Shown: positions 1 through 9,211, counted from the first letter of the stretch. The stretch: 64,000 nucleotides of DNA from an uncultured Steroidobacter sp. (GCA_938008435.1 CALLKK010000009.1:372001-436000), one strand, 5' to 3'. Notes: generated by a model not told the origin, from the sequence alone. A program made the numbers and translations.

Positions 1-707
1 ACAAGTATGTATTGCGAGTCGGCCCACGAAACCGCCTGCGCCATCGGGGGAACCTTCGCGACAACCGCGGGTTAACCCTGCACCGATCGCACGGACCCGC
101 ACACATGCCCAAGACCCCGCCGCCACAACAGGACACGCCCGGCCGACCGAAGCCGTCGAGCAGCCGGCAGCAAACAGAGCCTCAGCAACGGACCCAGACC
201 GGCTCGCCAGAGATCGACCGGGCCAGCGCCGATCGCAAAGCAGATCCGAGATACAAGGATCGTCCAGCCGACGACGGCAAACACGGCGACGGCCACGAAA
301 CACCGGGCCGTTGAGGCGGGAGGTTCGTCGACGATCCGCTACTGCGAGCGCTGGGCGACGCATCGCGCGCGCGTGTTGATGTCATCTCAACCCACACGCC
401 TGCGCACGGACGAACGACTCACATCGCGATCCGTCGCTCTATCGAGGCTTCCTTCCCTCGCACACGACTGAGCCCAATGTACGCGAGATGCGGCGCTGTC
501 GGACAATTATTTCCGCCCGTGTCGGCAGATTTCGGTTAGAATGCGCGGCTTTGCAACATTTACCCGCTTGAATCAAGCGCCGCCGGGACATTTGCAGCGA
601 TAACCTCATTGGTCCCGCCAGGTGAGACCCCTATTCTCCCCTCCGCTGCGTTCGGTCACTCGGGACTCGACCGACTCTTTGTTTCGCCACGCCCATTGGA
701 AGCTATC
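1..707. other. Left edge and leader region without a supported gene
   Basis: No open frame here has a convincing start, codon pattern or recognisable protein. Plus frame 1 stays open from base 1 to a TAA at 73-75, ending in residues CAIGGTFATTAG, and could be the last codons of a gene lying left of the window, but this cannot be shown. A plus-strand hexamer TAGAAT at 537-542 is a reasonable -10 box for the EF-G gene, which would give it a leader of about 160 nt. The leader holds a small GCTTG/CAAGC hairpin near 568-580 and no riboswitch I recognise. Confidence 0.4.
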
Positions 708-2861
708 ATGCCTCGCACCATTCCCCTCTCCGATATCCGTAACATCGGCATCATCGCTCACGTCGACGCAGGCAAGACCACGACGACCGAACGCATCCTC
801 TACTACACGGGACGCAAGCACACGATCGTCGACGTCCACGAGACCAAGGATTTGAAGAGCTCGACGACGACGGATTACATGGAACAGGAGCAAAAGCGCG
901 GCATCACGATCCAATCCGCTGCCGTTTCTGCGTTCTGGCGCAAGAAAAAGATCAACGTCATCGACACTCCGGGCCACGTCGACTTCACCATCGAAGTCAA
1001 TCGCTCGCTGCGCGTGCTCGACGGGGCAGTCGTCGTTTTCGACGGCGTCGCCGGCGTGGAGCCGCAGTCCGAAACGAACTGGCGTTTGGCCGACAATTAC
1101 GGCGTGCCGCGCATTTGCTACGTCAACAAGATGGACCGTAGCGGCGCCGGCTTCCTGCGCTGCGTGGACATGATCAAGACGCGCCTCGGCGCGCGCCCCC
1201 TGCCCGTGCAGCTGCCGATCGGCTCGGAAGACAAGTTCAAGGGAATGATCGATCTGGTCGAGATGAAAGCGCTCGTGTGGGAATCCGACGATCGCGATGC
1301 GAAGCCGGTACCGTACGAGATCACGCCGGATCTGGCCGACAAGCTCGACATCACGGTACCGAGCGATCGCGCCATCCTCGCGCAGATCGAGAGGTACCGA
1401 AACGAGCTAGTCGATACGTGCCTCGAGCAGGACGACGAAGCCATGGAAGCGTATCTGAACGACGGCGTGGTGCCTTCGGCCGACGTGCTGCGCAAGTGTC
1501 TGCGCAAGGGCACGATCAGCGGCGCCTTCAACCCGGTGCTTTGCGGCTCGTCCTACAAGAACAAGGGCGTCACGCAAGTGCTCGACGCGGTCGTCGACTA
1601 CCTGCCCGCACCGACGGACGTTGCGGCGATCAAGACGGTCGATGCCGACGGCAATCCGATCGGCGAGCGCATCTGCTCCGACGATGAGCCGTTTGCCGGG
1701 CTTGCGTTCAAGGTGATCAACGACGCCTACGGCGCGCTCACCTTCGTGCGCGTGTACTCGGGCGTGCTCACCAAGGGCATGTCGATCATGAACTCGACGC
1801 GCGGCAAGCGCGAGAAGATCGGCCGCATGGTCGAGATGTTCGCTCAGCACGCCAATCCGATCGAAGAAGCGCGCGCGGGCGACATCATCGCGCTCGTCTC
1901 GCTCGCCGAAACCGACACCGGCGATACGCTGTGCGACGCCAATGCGCCCGTCGTACTCGAGCGCATGCGCTTCCCCGAGCCCGTCATCAGCGTGTCGGTA
2001 CAGCCGAAGAACAAGCAGGATCAGGAGAAGTTCTCGAACGCGCTCGGCAAGATGGTGCGCGCCGATCCGTCGCTCTATCTCGAGACGGATCGCGACACGG
2101 GGCAGACGATCCTGCGCGGCATGGGCGAGCTGCACCTCGAAGTGACGCTCGATCGCATCCGCACGGAGTTCGGCGTCGAAGGCGTCATGGGACAGCCGCA
2201 AGTGGCCTATCGCGAGACCATCACGCGGCCGATCTCCGAGCAGTACGTGCACAAGAAGCAGACGGGCGGCGCCGGCCAGTTCGCGGAAGTGTGGATCACG
2301 TTCGAGCCGCTCGAGCGCGGCAAGGGCTTCGAATTCGTCGACGAAACCGTCGGCGGCTCGGTGCCGAAGGAGTACGTGCCCTCCGTGGAGAAGGGCCTGC
2401 GCATGCAGATGGAAGACGGCGTGCTCGCCGGCTTTCCGACCGTCGACTTCCGCGCGCGCCTGACCGACGGCAGCTATCACGACGTCGACTCGAATGCGTT
2501 GACGTTCGAGATCGCGGCCAAGGCATGCTTCCGCGAAGCCATGCGCAAGGCCGGTCCGATCCTGCTCGAGCCGGTGATGAAGGTCGAAACGGTGACGCCG
2601 GGCGATTATCTCGGCGATGTCATCGGCGACATCAATCGCCGCCGCGGCATGATTCAGGAGCAGCTCGAGCGCGGCAACAACATCGCCGTGGTCGCGCACG
2701 TGCCGCTTTCGGAGATGTTCGGCTACATCGGACATCTGCGCGGCATGACGAGCGGACGCGCGTCCTACACGATGGAGTTCTCGCACTACGAGCCGGTGCC
2801 GCGCAACGTCGCCGACATGATCGTCGCGGAGGCGAACAAGGCCAAGGGCGTGGCGGCATAA
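708..2861 (+). CDS. fusA: Elongation factor G
   Basis: EF-G is the cytoplasmic GTPase that moves tRNA and mRNA through the ribosome after peptide transfer and, with RRF, recycles ribosomes. The 717-residue product has the family's usual length. It shows the P-loop AHVDAGKTT near residue 17, switch II DTPGH near 88, and the specificity motif NKMD near 143, followed by domain II and the C-terminal domains III-V with the typical AYRETI and GRASYTMEFSHYEPVP segments. The ATG at 708 is preferred over an in-frame start at 609 because homology starts at MPRTIPLSDIRNIGIIAHVDAG and GGAAG lies just upstream. It is not next to rpsL, rpsG or tuf, so it is either a relocated or a second EF-G copy. A strong terminator follows. 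Confidence 0.97.
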   Translation: MPRTIPLSDIRNIGIIAHVDAGKTTTTERILYYTGRKHTIVDVHETKDLKSSTTTDYMEQEQKRGITIQSAAVSAFWRKKKINVIDTPGHVDFTIEVNRSLRVLDGAVVVFDGVAGVEPQSETNWRLADNYGVPRICYVNKMDRSGAGFLRCVDMIKTRLGARPLPVQLPIGSEDKFKGMIDLVEMKALVWESDDRDAKPVPYEITPDLADKLDITVPSDRAILAQIERYRNELVDTCLEQDDEAMEAYLNDGVVPSADVLRKCLRKGTISGAFNPVLCGSSYKNKGVTQVLDAVVDYLPAPTDVAAIKTVDADGNPIGERICSDDEPFAGLAFKVINDAYGALTFVRVYSGVLTKGMSIMNSTRGKREKIGRMVEMFAQHANPIEEARAGDIIALVSLAETDTGDTLCDANAPVVLERMRFPEPVISVSVQPKNKQDQEKFSNALGKMVRADPSLYLETDRDTGQTILRGMGELHLEVTLDRIRTEFGVEGVMGQPQVAYRETITRPISEQYVHKKQTGGAGQFAEVWITFEPLERGKGFEFVDETVGGSVPKEYVPSVEKGLRMQMEDGVLAGFPTVDFRARLTDGSYHDVDSNALTFEIAAKACFREAMRKAGPILLEPVMKVETVTPGDYLGDVIGDINRRRGMIQEQLERGNNIAVVAHVPLSEMFGYIGHLRGMTSGRASYTMEFSHYEPVPRNVADMIVAEANKAKGVAA

Positions 2862-2906
2862 CCCATATCGGCCGGCTCGAGCGCCGGTCGATCGACCCAA
2901 CGAGAA

Positions 2907-2940
2907 GGAGCGGATCGCAAGGTCCGCTCCTTTTTCTTTT
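2907..2940 (+). terminator. Rho-independent terminator of fusA
   Basis: An 8-bp perfect stem (GGAGCGGA at 2907-2914 with TCCGCTCC at 2923-2930) with an 8-nt loop is followed directly by TTTTTCTTTT. It ends the fusA transcript and separates it from the sigma factor gene. Confidence 0.92.
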
Positions 2941-2976
2941 CTAGGCCTGTCTGCGGTGCCGTCACCGCATGCGCAC

Positions 2977-3003
2977 TGTCACAAACCAGGCGGCTCGTCC
3001 GTC
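2977..3003 (+). promoter_or_regulatory. ECF41-type promoter of the sigma factor gene
   Basis: TGTCACA at 2977-2983, exactly 16 bases, then CGTC at 3000-3003. This matches, from memory, the bipartite consensus described for ECF41 sigma factors (TGTCACA-N16-CGTC). It lies 64 bp before the sigma factor start codon, so the sigma factor probably drives its own transcription. An identical element precedes the next gene. Confidence 0.8.
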
Positions 3004-3067
3004 TAGGGTCAAAGTCGCGGCTTACGCCGCTTGCATACCCCTTGCCCCTGTACGAGAGTGGCCCACG

Positions 3068-3964
3068 ATGGACCCGAAAGTCACAATTTTCGAGTCGCTG
3101 CGCCCGCGATTGCGTGCGCTCGCTTACCGGATGCTCGGCACGCGCGCGGATGCCGACGACGTGGTGCACGATGCGTGGCTGCGCTGGATGACGGCCGATG
3201 CGGCCGAAGTGCGTTCGGCCGAGGCCTGGCTCAAGACTGCGGTGACGCGCTTGTCGATCGACCGGCTGCGCCGCGCCAAGCTCGAGCGAGAGCGCTACGT
3301 CGGACCTTGGCTGCCCGAGCCGCTTTCCGCCGCCGATCTGAGCTCGCCCGATCTTGCGCTCGAACGCGACGAAGACATCTCGATTGCGTTCCTGACGCTC
3401 CTCGAGACGCTCTCTCCGCAAGAGCGTGCCGTGTTCGTGCTGCACGACATTCTCGATGAGGACTATGCCGACATCGCCGAGACGGTCGGCAAGTCGCAAG
3501 CCGCGTGCAGACAGATGGTGCACCGTGCGCGCGAGCGCCTCACCGCGAAGCGCCGGCGCTATCTGATCGACGAGCAAACGCGCAAGCGCTTGCTCGCGCG
3601 CTTCATCGAAGCGGCCGCGCGCGGGGATCGAAAGGAGATCATGTCGTTGTTCGCGAACGAGGCCGTGATGCTGTCCGACGGCGGCGGGAAGGCGATTGCC
3701 GCGTTGCGGCCGCTGCACGGCGCCGAGCGCATCGCCTGGCTCTGGTATGCAGTGGCGCGGCGCACACGTTGGCGCGCCCAGCGTCATCTCGTGCAAGTCA
3801 ACGGCGAGTGGGCCATCGCCTCCTTCTACGAAGGTCGCCTGCATTCGGTGGCGACGATCGACACGGACGGCGAGCGCATTCTTGGCTTTTTCACCATTGC
3901 CAACCCGGACAAGCTCAGCTCGTTCCGCGACCTTGTCACACGGCTCGGCATCGCAGCGTCTTGA
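3068..3964 (+). CDS. ECF41-family sigma factor with C-terminal SnoaL-like domain
   Basis: Extracytoplasmic-function sigma factor that directs RNA polymerase to a small regulon. Sigma-2 spans about residues 10-75 and sigma-4 about 105-160, followed by a roughly 130-residue NTF2/SnoaL-like extension that in this family takes the place of a separate anti-sigma factor. All three ECF41 signature motifs are visible: WLPEP at 81-85 between the sigma regions, DGGGK at 204-208, and NPDKL at 279-283. The 298-residue length is normal for the family. The ATG at 3068 starts at the conserved core; a longer frame from 2969 would overlap the promoter motif and is rejected. The next gene, an AhpD-like protein, is the classic ECF41 partner. 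Confidence 0.93.
   Translation: MDPKVTIFESLRPRLRALAYRMLGTRADADDVVHDAWLRWMTADAAEVRSAEAWLKTAVTRLSIDRLRRAKLERERYVGPWLPEPLSAADLSSPDLALERDEDISIAFLTLLETLSPQERAVFVLHDILDEDYADIAETVGKSQAACRQMVHRARERLTAKRRRYLIDEQTRKRLLARFIEAAARGDRKEIMSLFANEAVMLSDGGGKAIAALRPLHGAERIAWLWYAVARRTRWRAQRHLVQVNGEWAIASFYEGRLHSVATIDTDGERILGFFTIANPDKLSSFRDLVTRLGIAAS
3934..3960 (+). promoter_or_regulatory. ECF41-type promoter inside the 3' end of the sigma factor gene
   Basis: A second exact TGTCACA (3934-3940), N16, CGTC (3957-3960) lies within the last codons of the sigma factor gene (from residue 289 on) and ends 38 bp before the AhpD-like start codon. The same heptamer, tetramer and spacing occur upstream of the sigma factor itself. 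The target operon can therefore be transcribed independently of read-through from the sigma gene. Confidence 0.8.
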
Positions 3965-3997
3965 GTGCGCACCATCGCACTCAAAATGGAGACGACG

Positions 3998-4465
3998 ATG
4001 ACCGCACGAATCGTGTTGGATCCGATCAAGCACCGCGAGACGCTGAACGCGATGTACAACCTGGGCGCCACCGTGCGCCGCTTGGGGATAGAGCCGTCGC
4101 TGATCCATCTCGTGAAGATCCGTGTGTCGCAGCTCAACGGCTGCGGCTTCTGCATCGACATGCACACCAAGGAGGCGCGCGCAGAGGGCGAATCGGAGCA
4201 GCGCCTGTATCTGCTGAGCGCCTGGTGGGAAACTTCGCTTTACAGCGAACGCGAGCGCGCCGCCTTGCGCTGGGCCGAGGCGGTGACACGGCTCGAGCAT
4301 CAGCACGTGCCCGATGAGATTTACGAGCAAGCCCGACGCGTCTTCGGCGAGGAGCAGCTGGTCGCGTTGACGCTGCTCGTCGTCGAGATCAACGGCTGGA
4401 ATCGCTTCGCCGTCCCCTTCCAATATCCGGCCGGCGACTATCACGTCGGCTCGATGGCACGTTAG
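3998..4465 (+). CDS. AhpD-like / carboxymuconolactone decarboxylase-family protein
   Basis: A 155-residue all-helical protein of the alkylhydroperoxidase D / carboxymuconolactone decarboxylase superfamily. The active-site signature C-x2-C-x3-H is present as CGFCIDMH (Cys49, Cys52, His56) inside the usual LNGCGFCIDMHTKEA context. Relatives carry out thiol-dependent peroxide or organic radical chemistry; the substrate here is unknown. The ATG at 3998 is chosen because GGAG lies 6 bp upstream; an ATG at 3986 is in frame but lacks an SD. The ECF41-type promoter directly upstream and the sigma gene before it mark this as the sigma factor's main target. A secreted cupin follows after 10 bp. Confidence 0.9.
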   Translation: MTARIVLDPIKHRETLNAMYNLGATVRRLGIEPSLIHLVKIRVSQLNGCGFCIDMHTKEARAEGESEQRLYLLSAWWETSLYSERERAALRWAEAVTRLEHQHVPDEIYEQARRVFGEEQLVALTLLVVEINGWNRFAVPFQYPAGDYHVGSMAR

Positions 4466-4475
4466 GAGCGCTGCC

Positions 4476-4888
4476 ATGCGAAGCGTGCTGTGGCTCATCG
4501 CATGCGCCGTCGCGCTGCTCGGCACCGCATCGGCAGCGGAGCAAAACGCCGCCGGCTCGAAGACCACCGCCTTGCTCGCGCGTACGCTGCCCGACATCGA
4601 AGGCAAGGAGGTCTTGATGCTCCTCGTCGAGTATCCGCCCGGCGGCGCCTCGACGCCGCATCGGCACGACGCGCACACGTTCGTGTACGTGCTCGAAGGC
4701 GCGGTCGTAATGCAGGTCGCCGGCGGACAGAAGCAAGTGCTGCGCGCGGGCGAGACGTTCTACGAGACGCCGACCGACGTTCACACGGTCGCCGCAATGC
4801 GAGCGCTACGGCGCCTGCGAAGCTGCTCGTGTTCTTCGTGAAGGACGTCGGCGCACCGCCGCTCGTTCCCGTGCACGCCATCCCTTGA
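4476..4888 (+). pseudogene. Secreted cupin-domain protein, frame-shifted
   Basis: Starts with GGAG and an ATG at 4476, a Sec signal peptide (MRSVLWLIACAVALLGTASA), then a single cupin barrel with metal-ligand motif TPHRHDAHTFVYVLEGAV and a second motif around GETFYETPTDVHTV. After that point the original frame runs into an arginine/cysteine-rich tail stopping at 4841. The neighbouring frame continues as a normal cupin C-terminus (RNASATAPAKLLVFFVKD) to 4888. The break lies at 4788-4793 and needs one extra base to be repaired, so it is a single-base deletion or a sequencing error. It belongs to the ECF41 target operon. The reaction is unknown. Confidence 0.75.
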
Positions 4889-5192
4889 CCGAGCCCAATC
4901 GGACCGCTCGCGCTGCGAGCGGTCCGACTGACCGGACGGTGCCGAGCCACCGAGGCCATTTGCGACTCGAAGCGTCGAAATATGTCGCCTGGGCGCGTTG
5001 CGCTCCCTGCCTGCATACAGGCGGTGCAACGATTGCGCTGGCGCGCCTCATTGCAGTGCATATCGACTCATGAGCCCAAGCGCGGTCGCGCCGACCCGGC
5101 GCAGTGCTGCGCAGTTCGTGATTCACGACACGTCCGAAAAGCGCGACATTCGGCAAGCTTCGCGCTGAAATCTCACGGACAGGACTTCGGCA
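4889..5192. other. Intergenic region after the ECF41 operon
   Basis: Apart from the hairpin at 4899-4927, I see no gene or clear promoter in these 304 bases. The open frames on both strands have the arginine-rich composition of shadow frames. Confidence 0.4.
4899..4927 (+). terminator. Strong hairpin downstream of the cupin gene
   Basis: A perfect 13-bp stem (4899-4911 with 4915-4927; arm TCGGACCGCTCGC) closes a 3-nt loop. No U-tract follows, so it is either a U-less or Rho-assisted terminator or an mRNA-end protector for the ECF41 operon. Confidence 0.55.
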
Positions 5193-6038
5193 ATGGCTTT
5201 CCCCTCCGAGTCGCGAACGTCGACCGACGGCACGCAACTCCGGTCGCAGGTAACCGAACCGACGTCGGCGCCGCAAACGGAAGCGGCGGACGAAGGTCAC
5301 ACTGTCTACATTTCCTTCGACGCCGCTGACGCCCCTGCGCCGGACGCCGACAGCAAGCAACCGCCAGCGGCACCTGCGGACGGCACCGCCGATCCGGCCG
5401 AGCTCCTCACATCCCAAGCGCTCGAATTGGCGGCCACGCGCGCCGAAGTTGCGCGTCAGCAGCGCGAGCTCGACGAGCTCAATCGCGCGCTCGGACTGCG
5501 CGAGGGCTGGCTCGCCGATCTGCGCAAGGAGCTCAAGGCGACGCAAGACGAGAAGCAACGGCTCGCGGCACGCCTCGAAGAGGCGCTGCAGACGATCGAG
5601 CTGCTGACGGCCCGCATCGAGAAGCAGGTGGCGCAAATCGCCGCGTTGGAGGCACAGGCGGCCGAGCGCATGAGCATGACCACGTTCGGTCCCGACGTGC
5701 CGCGCACGGCACTCGGTACGCGCACCGAGCTCAATCATCTCGCCAATCCGCCGACGCTCGTGCCGCTCGACGACGAAGGCGAGCCGATCGTCCTCGACCG
5801 CAAGGTCATCACGGTCGGGCGCACCCGCGACAACGACGTGTGCGTACCGTCGGTGCTCGTGAGCCGCGCCCATGCGCGCATGGTGATCGGCGACGACGGC
5901 GTCGTGCTATTCGACATCGGCAGCATCAACGGCTCCTTCGTCAACGACCGACCCGTCAAGAAGCACACCCTGCAGGACGGCGACATCGTTCGCTTCGCAG
6001 ACCGACGATACCGCTTCTGTCAGTCCGCGCTGCGCTAG
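5193..6038 (+). CDS. FHA-domain protein with central coiled coil
   Basis: A 281-residue cytoplasmic protein. Residues 1-75 are low-complexity and acidic. About 76-160 form a strong heptad-rich coiled coil (long runs of E, R, L and A). The C-terminal 90 residues are a forkhead-associated domain that binds phosphothreonine, with the signature GRTRDNDV near 209, the SRAHARM segment and the IGSINGSFVN loop. FHA proteins usually act as scaffolds for Ser/Thr kinase signalling or secretion systems; no kinase or phosphatase gene is present in this window. ACAGGA precedes the ATG. The partner is unknown. Confidence 0.88.
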   Translation: MAFPSESRTSTDGTQLRSQVTEPTSAPQTEAADEGHTVYISFDAADAPAPDADSKQPPAAPADGTADPAELLTSQALELAATRAEVARQQRELDELNRALGLREGWLADLRKELKATQDEKQRLAARLEEALQTIELLTARIEKQVAQIAALEAQAAERMSMTTFGPDVPRTALGTRTELNHLANPPTLVPLDDEGEPIVLDRKVITVGRTRDNDVCVPSVLVSRAHARMVIGDDGVVLFDIGSINGSFVNDRPVKKHTLQDGDIVRFADRRYRFCQSALR

Positions 6039-6155
6039 CGCGCTCCGCCCGCACCACCGAAAATCAAGGGCCGCGGCGCTCCTGCCGCGCCCCGCCCTTT
6101 CCGCCGCCGCACGATTCCCTTACCTTGTCGTGTTTTCTCGGCTCGAGACGTTCAG

Positions 6156-6926
6156 ATGACGTTGGTTTTCGTTCTTGCGCTCCTCGGCCTGATTGCGGCA
6201 GGCGCACGCGGAGTCTTGGTCGGCGCCATCATCGGCGCGGTGCTTTCGTGGCTGCAGCGCGATGCGCTCGCCAAGCGGCTCTCCACGGTTCAGGAGCAGT
6301 TTCTCGAATCCACTTTCGCGGTCATGGGCGCGCTGTGCAAGGCCGACGGCCGCGTCACGCGCGATGAGATCGAAGCCGCCGAAGCGATGTTCCGCCGCTT
6401 GCGCCTGTCCAGCGAGCAACGCGAGCGGGCCATCGCTGCGTTCAATCGCGGCAAGGCGCCGGATTTCGACCTCGACACAGAAGTGCGCACGTTCGCCAGC
6501 GTCTGTCGCGGGCAGCGGTTGCTCCTCATCACCTTCCTGCAAGTGCAGATCAGCGCGATCGCAGGCGACGGCTACGTTCATCCGGCCGAGCACCAGATGC
6601 TCGTGCGCGTCGCGCGGCTCTTGGGAATGGGCGAAGCCGAAGTGGCTCAGCTCGAAGCGCTGCTGCGCGCCGGCGGCCAAGGCGCATCTTCCGCACGGCC
6701 GCAGTCGAAATCCAAGCTCGAAGATGCCTACGCGGCGCTGGGGCTCACGCCCTCGGCCACCGACGCGCAAGTCAAACAAGCATATCGGCGCTTGATCAGC
6801 CAGAATCATCCGGACAAACTGGCCGCGAAGGGGCTGCCGGAAAGCATGCGCGAGCTGGCAGAAGAACGCACACGAGAAATCAACACGGCTTACGAAACGA
6901 TCAAACAAGCGCGCGGCTTCGCCTGA
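6156..6926 (+). CDS. djlA: Membrane-anchored J-domain co-chaperone DjlA
   Basis: A 256-residue type III membrane protein. One N-terminal transmembrane segment (about residues 3-30, glycine/alanine-rich as in DjlA, where the segment dimerises) is followed by a TerB-like helical domain (about 45-160) and a C-terminal J domain (about 188-255) with the HPD tripeptide in NHPDKL. J domains stimulate DnaK ATPase; DjlA links DnaK to the inner membrane and envelope stress. Order and length match the DjlA family. No strong SD precedes the ATG at 6156. Confidence 0.92.
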   Translation: MTLVFVLALLGLIAAGARGVLVGAIIGAVLSWLQRDALAKRLSTVQEQFLESTFAVMGALCKADGRVTRDEIEAAEAMFRRLRLSSEQRERAIAAFNRGKAPDFDLDTEVRTFASVCRGQRLLLITFLQVQISAIAGDGYVHPAEHQMLVRVARLLGMGEAEVAQLEALLRAGGQGASSARPQSKSKLEDAYAALGLTPSATDAQVKQAYRRLISQNHPDKLAAKGLPESMRELAEERTREINTAYETIKQARGFA

Positions 6927-6986
6927 CCTTCACGTCCTCCACGCAACGTCGGCGACGCCAACTGCAGCGCTCATATCGCTCGCATC

Positions 6987-8186
6987 ATGACCGTCACCGA
7001 GTTATTTCTCGTCGCGATGATCCTGATCTTCGCCGTGCCGTATGCGATCTGGCGGCTGGCGCGCACCGACTATTACGCGCCGCTCGTCGTCGTCCAGATC
7101 ATCGCCGGCATTCTGCTCGGACCCGGCGTGCTCGGCGCGGTCTTCCCGCAGTATTACGAAACCGTCTTCACGCCGTCCGTCGTGCAGGCGCTGAACGGCA
7201 TCGCGTGGTGGGCGGTGATGCTGTTCGTGTGGATCGCGGGCATCGAGCTCGACCTCACCGCCGCTTGGCGGCACCGCCGCGAAACGGCGATCACGGCCGG
7301 TCTTGCGCTCGGCAGTCCGTTGCTGTTGGGCGCGCTCGCGGCCGTTGCGATCCTGGCCTTTCCCGGTTGGATCGGCAGCGAGGCGCAGCCGTGGCAATTC
7401 ATCGCCGGCGTCGGCATGGCCTGCGCGGTAACGGCCTTGCCGATTCTCATTCTGCTGATGGAGAAAATGGGCATCCTGCGCGAGCCGATCGGTCAACGCA
7501 TCCTGCGCTATGCCAGCATGGACGACATCGCGATCTGGGCGGTGCTTGCGCTCATCCTGATGGATTGGACGCGCATCGGCCGCCAGCTCGGTTTTCTGCT
7601 CGCCTTTGCGCTCGCGGCGCTGGCGTTTCGCGGACTCATGCAGCGCATCCCCGAACGCGATCGCTGGTACGTTGGCCTCATCTGGCTCGCCGTGTGCGGA
7701 CTCGGCGCGGATTGGTGCGGCCTGCACTTCATGGTCGGCGCGTTCGTCTCCGGTGCCGTCATCGACAGCAGCTGGTTCAACCAACGGCAGATGGACCAGC
7801 TACGCCATCACGTGCTCCTCATCGTGATGCCCGTCTTTTTCCTGAGCACCGGCCTGCGCACCAACTGGACGCTTGGCGGTCATGCGGTGTTTCTCGTCGC
7901 CGGCGTGCTGCTCGTCGCGCAGGCCGCCGGCAAACTCATCGGGACGCATCTGGCAGGGCGCATCTTGAAATGGCAGCCGGGCGAAGCCTCGCTCATCGGA
8001 TGGCTGCTGCAGACGAAGGCGCTGATCATGATCATCTTCGCCAACGTGCTGCTCGACAAGGACATCATCACGAGCGACATGTTCACCGCTCTGCTGCTCA
8101 TGGCAGTGGTGAGCACGATGCTGACCGTGCCGGCGGTCACGCCGATGCTCGCGAAGATGAAATCCTTGATGACGCGCAGCGCTTGA
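6987..8186 (+). CDS. Cation:proton antiporter, CPA2 family
   Basis: A 399-residue inner-membrane protein with about 11-12 hydrophobic segments and no C-terminal RCK/TrkA domain. The early segment IIAGILLGPGVLG and the hinge-like SMDDIAIWAVLALILMD (the conserved acidic pair of helix 5) are typical of NapA/KefB-type Na+/H+ or K+/H+ exchangers. It would use the proton gradient to expel Na+ or K+; the ion cannot be told from sequence. It lies 60 bp after djlA on the same strand and faces the minus-strand DoxX-like gene across 21 bp. Confidence 0.87.
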   Translation: MTVTELFLVAMILIFAVPYAIWRLARTDYYAPLVVVQIIAGILLGPGVLGAVFPQYYETVFTPSVVQALNGIAWWAVMLFVWIAGIELDLTAAWRHRRETAITAGLALGSPLLLGALAAVAILAFPGWIGSEAQPWQFIAGVGMACAVTALPILILLMEKMGILREPIGQRILRYASMDDIAIWAVLALILMDWTRIGRQLGFLLAFALAALAFRGLMQRIPERDRWYVGLIWLAVCGLGADWCGLHFMVGAFVSGAVIDSSWFNQRQMDQLRHHVLLIVMPVFFLSTGLRTNWTLGGHAVFLVAGVLLVAQAAGKLIGTHLAGRILKWQPGEASLIGWLLQTKALIMIIFANVLLDKDIITSDMFTALLLMAVVSTMLTVPAVTPMLAKMKSLMTRSA

Positions 8187-8207
8187 CCCCTGAGCGCGGG
8201 AGCGCTG

Positions 8208-8999
8208 CTAGGCAGCCGGTACCGTCCGACGTCCGCCAAAGGCGCGCCGCGCCTGTACCCGCTGCGCACGCACCGCCGCTGCCATCAACCACGCAGCACC
8301 GTTGAAGAGCAGCGCCACGATCAGCATCGTGCACTCGTAGCGATTCGGCGTCGCCAGCACGCGCGGCACGTGTAGCAACAGCACGAAGCACGCGAGCATG
8401 AAGCACAGCAGGGCTGACGACAGCCGCAACGCCACGCCACTCAGCAAGCTCAGCCCCGCCGCGAGATGACCTGCGCCAGTCAAGTAAGTGAAGAAAAGCC
8501 GCGCGGGCATCCATTCCGGAATCATCTCGGCAGCGAACGTGGCATACAGGAAGTGGGACAGACCGCAGCCGAGCAAACCGACGCCGAACAGAATGCGCGC
8601 GGCAACAATGTGCCGAATGCCGCTCGCGGTGTCTTGCGCCGCGACGCCCGCCGTGGCGAGGCAAGCACCGAGCGGCAGCAAGAACTCGCAAAAACCAAGC
8701 CAGCCTCCGCGGAACAAGAGCTCCGGCACATGCAGAGCAAGGAGCCAAGCGGCGAACACGACGATCATCGCGCCAAGCCCCTGCCGCGCCGTGCGCGGCA
8801 CGAGCAGCAGCGCGCTGACGCCGATGAGCGCCGCGCCCACGAGCCGCGCGAAGACTTCGCGGCCTGGCAATCCCTCGGGGACAGGCTGCCAGGTATAGGC
8901 GAATTCGCCCGTCGTGAGCGACAGCACTCCGAGCGCAGCCGTCGATATCGCAAGCAGAACGTACCCGATCCGTCGCACGTCTCGTTCGTCCAGGCTCAC
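8208..8999 (-). CDS. DoxX-like multi-pass membrane protein
   Basis: A 263-residue protein that is almost entirely hydrophobic, with about eight predicted transmembrane segments that look like two repeats of a four-helix DoxX-type unit (similar ARLVGAALIGVSALLLV and ARILFGVGLLGCGLSHFLY stretches). The function of this group is unknown. It starts with GTG at 8999 behind a GGAGG motif 8 bp upstream. It is divergent from the MocR-type regulator at 9253, with 253 bp between them, the arrangement often seen for a MocR regulator and its target. Confidence 0.7.
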   Translation of the reverse strand: MSLDERDVRRIGYVLLAISTAALGVLSLTTGEFAYTWQPVPEGLPGREVFARLVGAALIGVSALLLVPRTARQGLGAMIVVFAAWLLALHVPELLFRGGWLGFCEFLLPLGACLATAGVAAQDTASGIRHIVAARILFGVGLLGCGLSHFLYATFAAEMIPEWMPARLFFTYLTGAGHLAAGLSLLSGVALRLSSALLCFMLACFVLLLHVPRVLATPNRYECTMLIVALLFNGAAWLMAAAVRAQRVQARRAFGGRRTVPAA

Positions 9000-9211
9000 C
9001 GCTCGCGCCTCCGCTGCAGCTCGCTAGCGTGACCAGCCATTGCCAGGCGCCAGCACCGGCGCGCGCCTCGCCCATGCCGGTGGGATTCCTCGCAGGAGGA
9101 CGCCGTTGTCTCGACAACCATCGAGCCAAGACGATTACCTTGATGCCTGAGGCGAACGCGTCGGCGGGGCGTAGCGGCAACGATGCCGGCAAACTGGCAT
9201 CAGCAAAATAG

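Noticed and set aside
1..314. Possible small genes on either strand at the left edge
   Set aside because: No SD, no conserved motif, and overlapping frames of similar quality on both strands.
609..707. Upstream extension of EF-G
   Set aside because: The extra 33 residues do not resemble EF-G N-termini; the conserved sequence and an SD-like GGAAG favour the ATG at 708.
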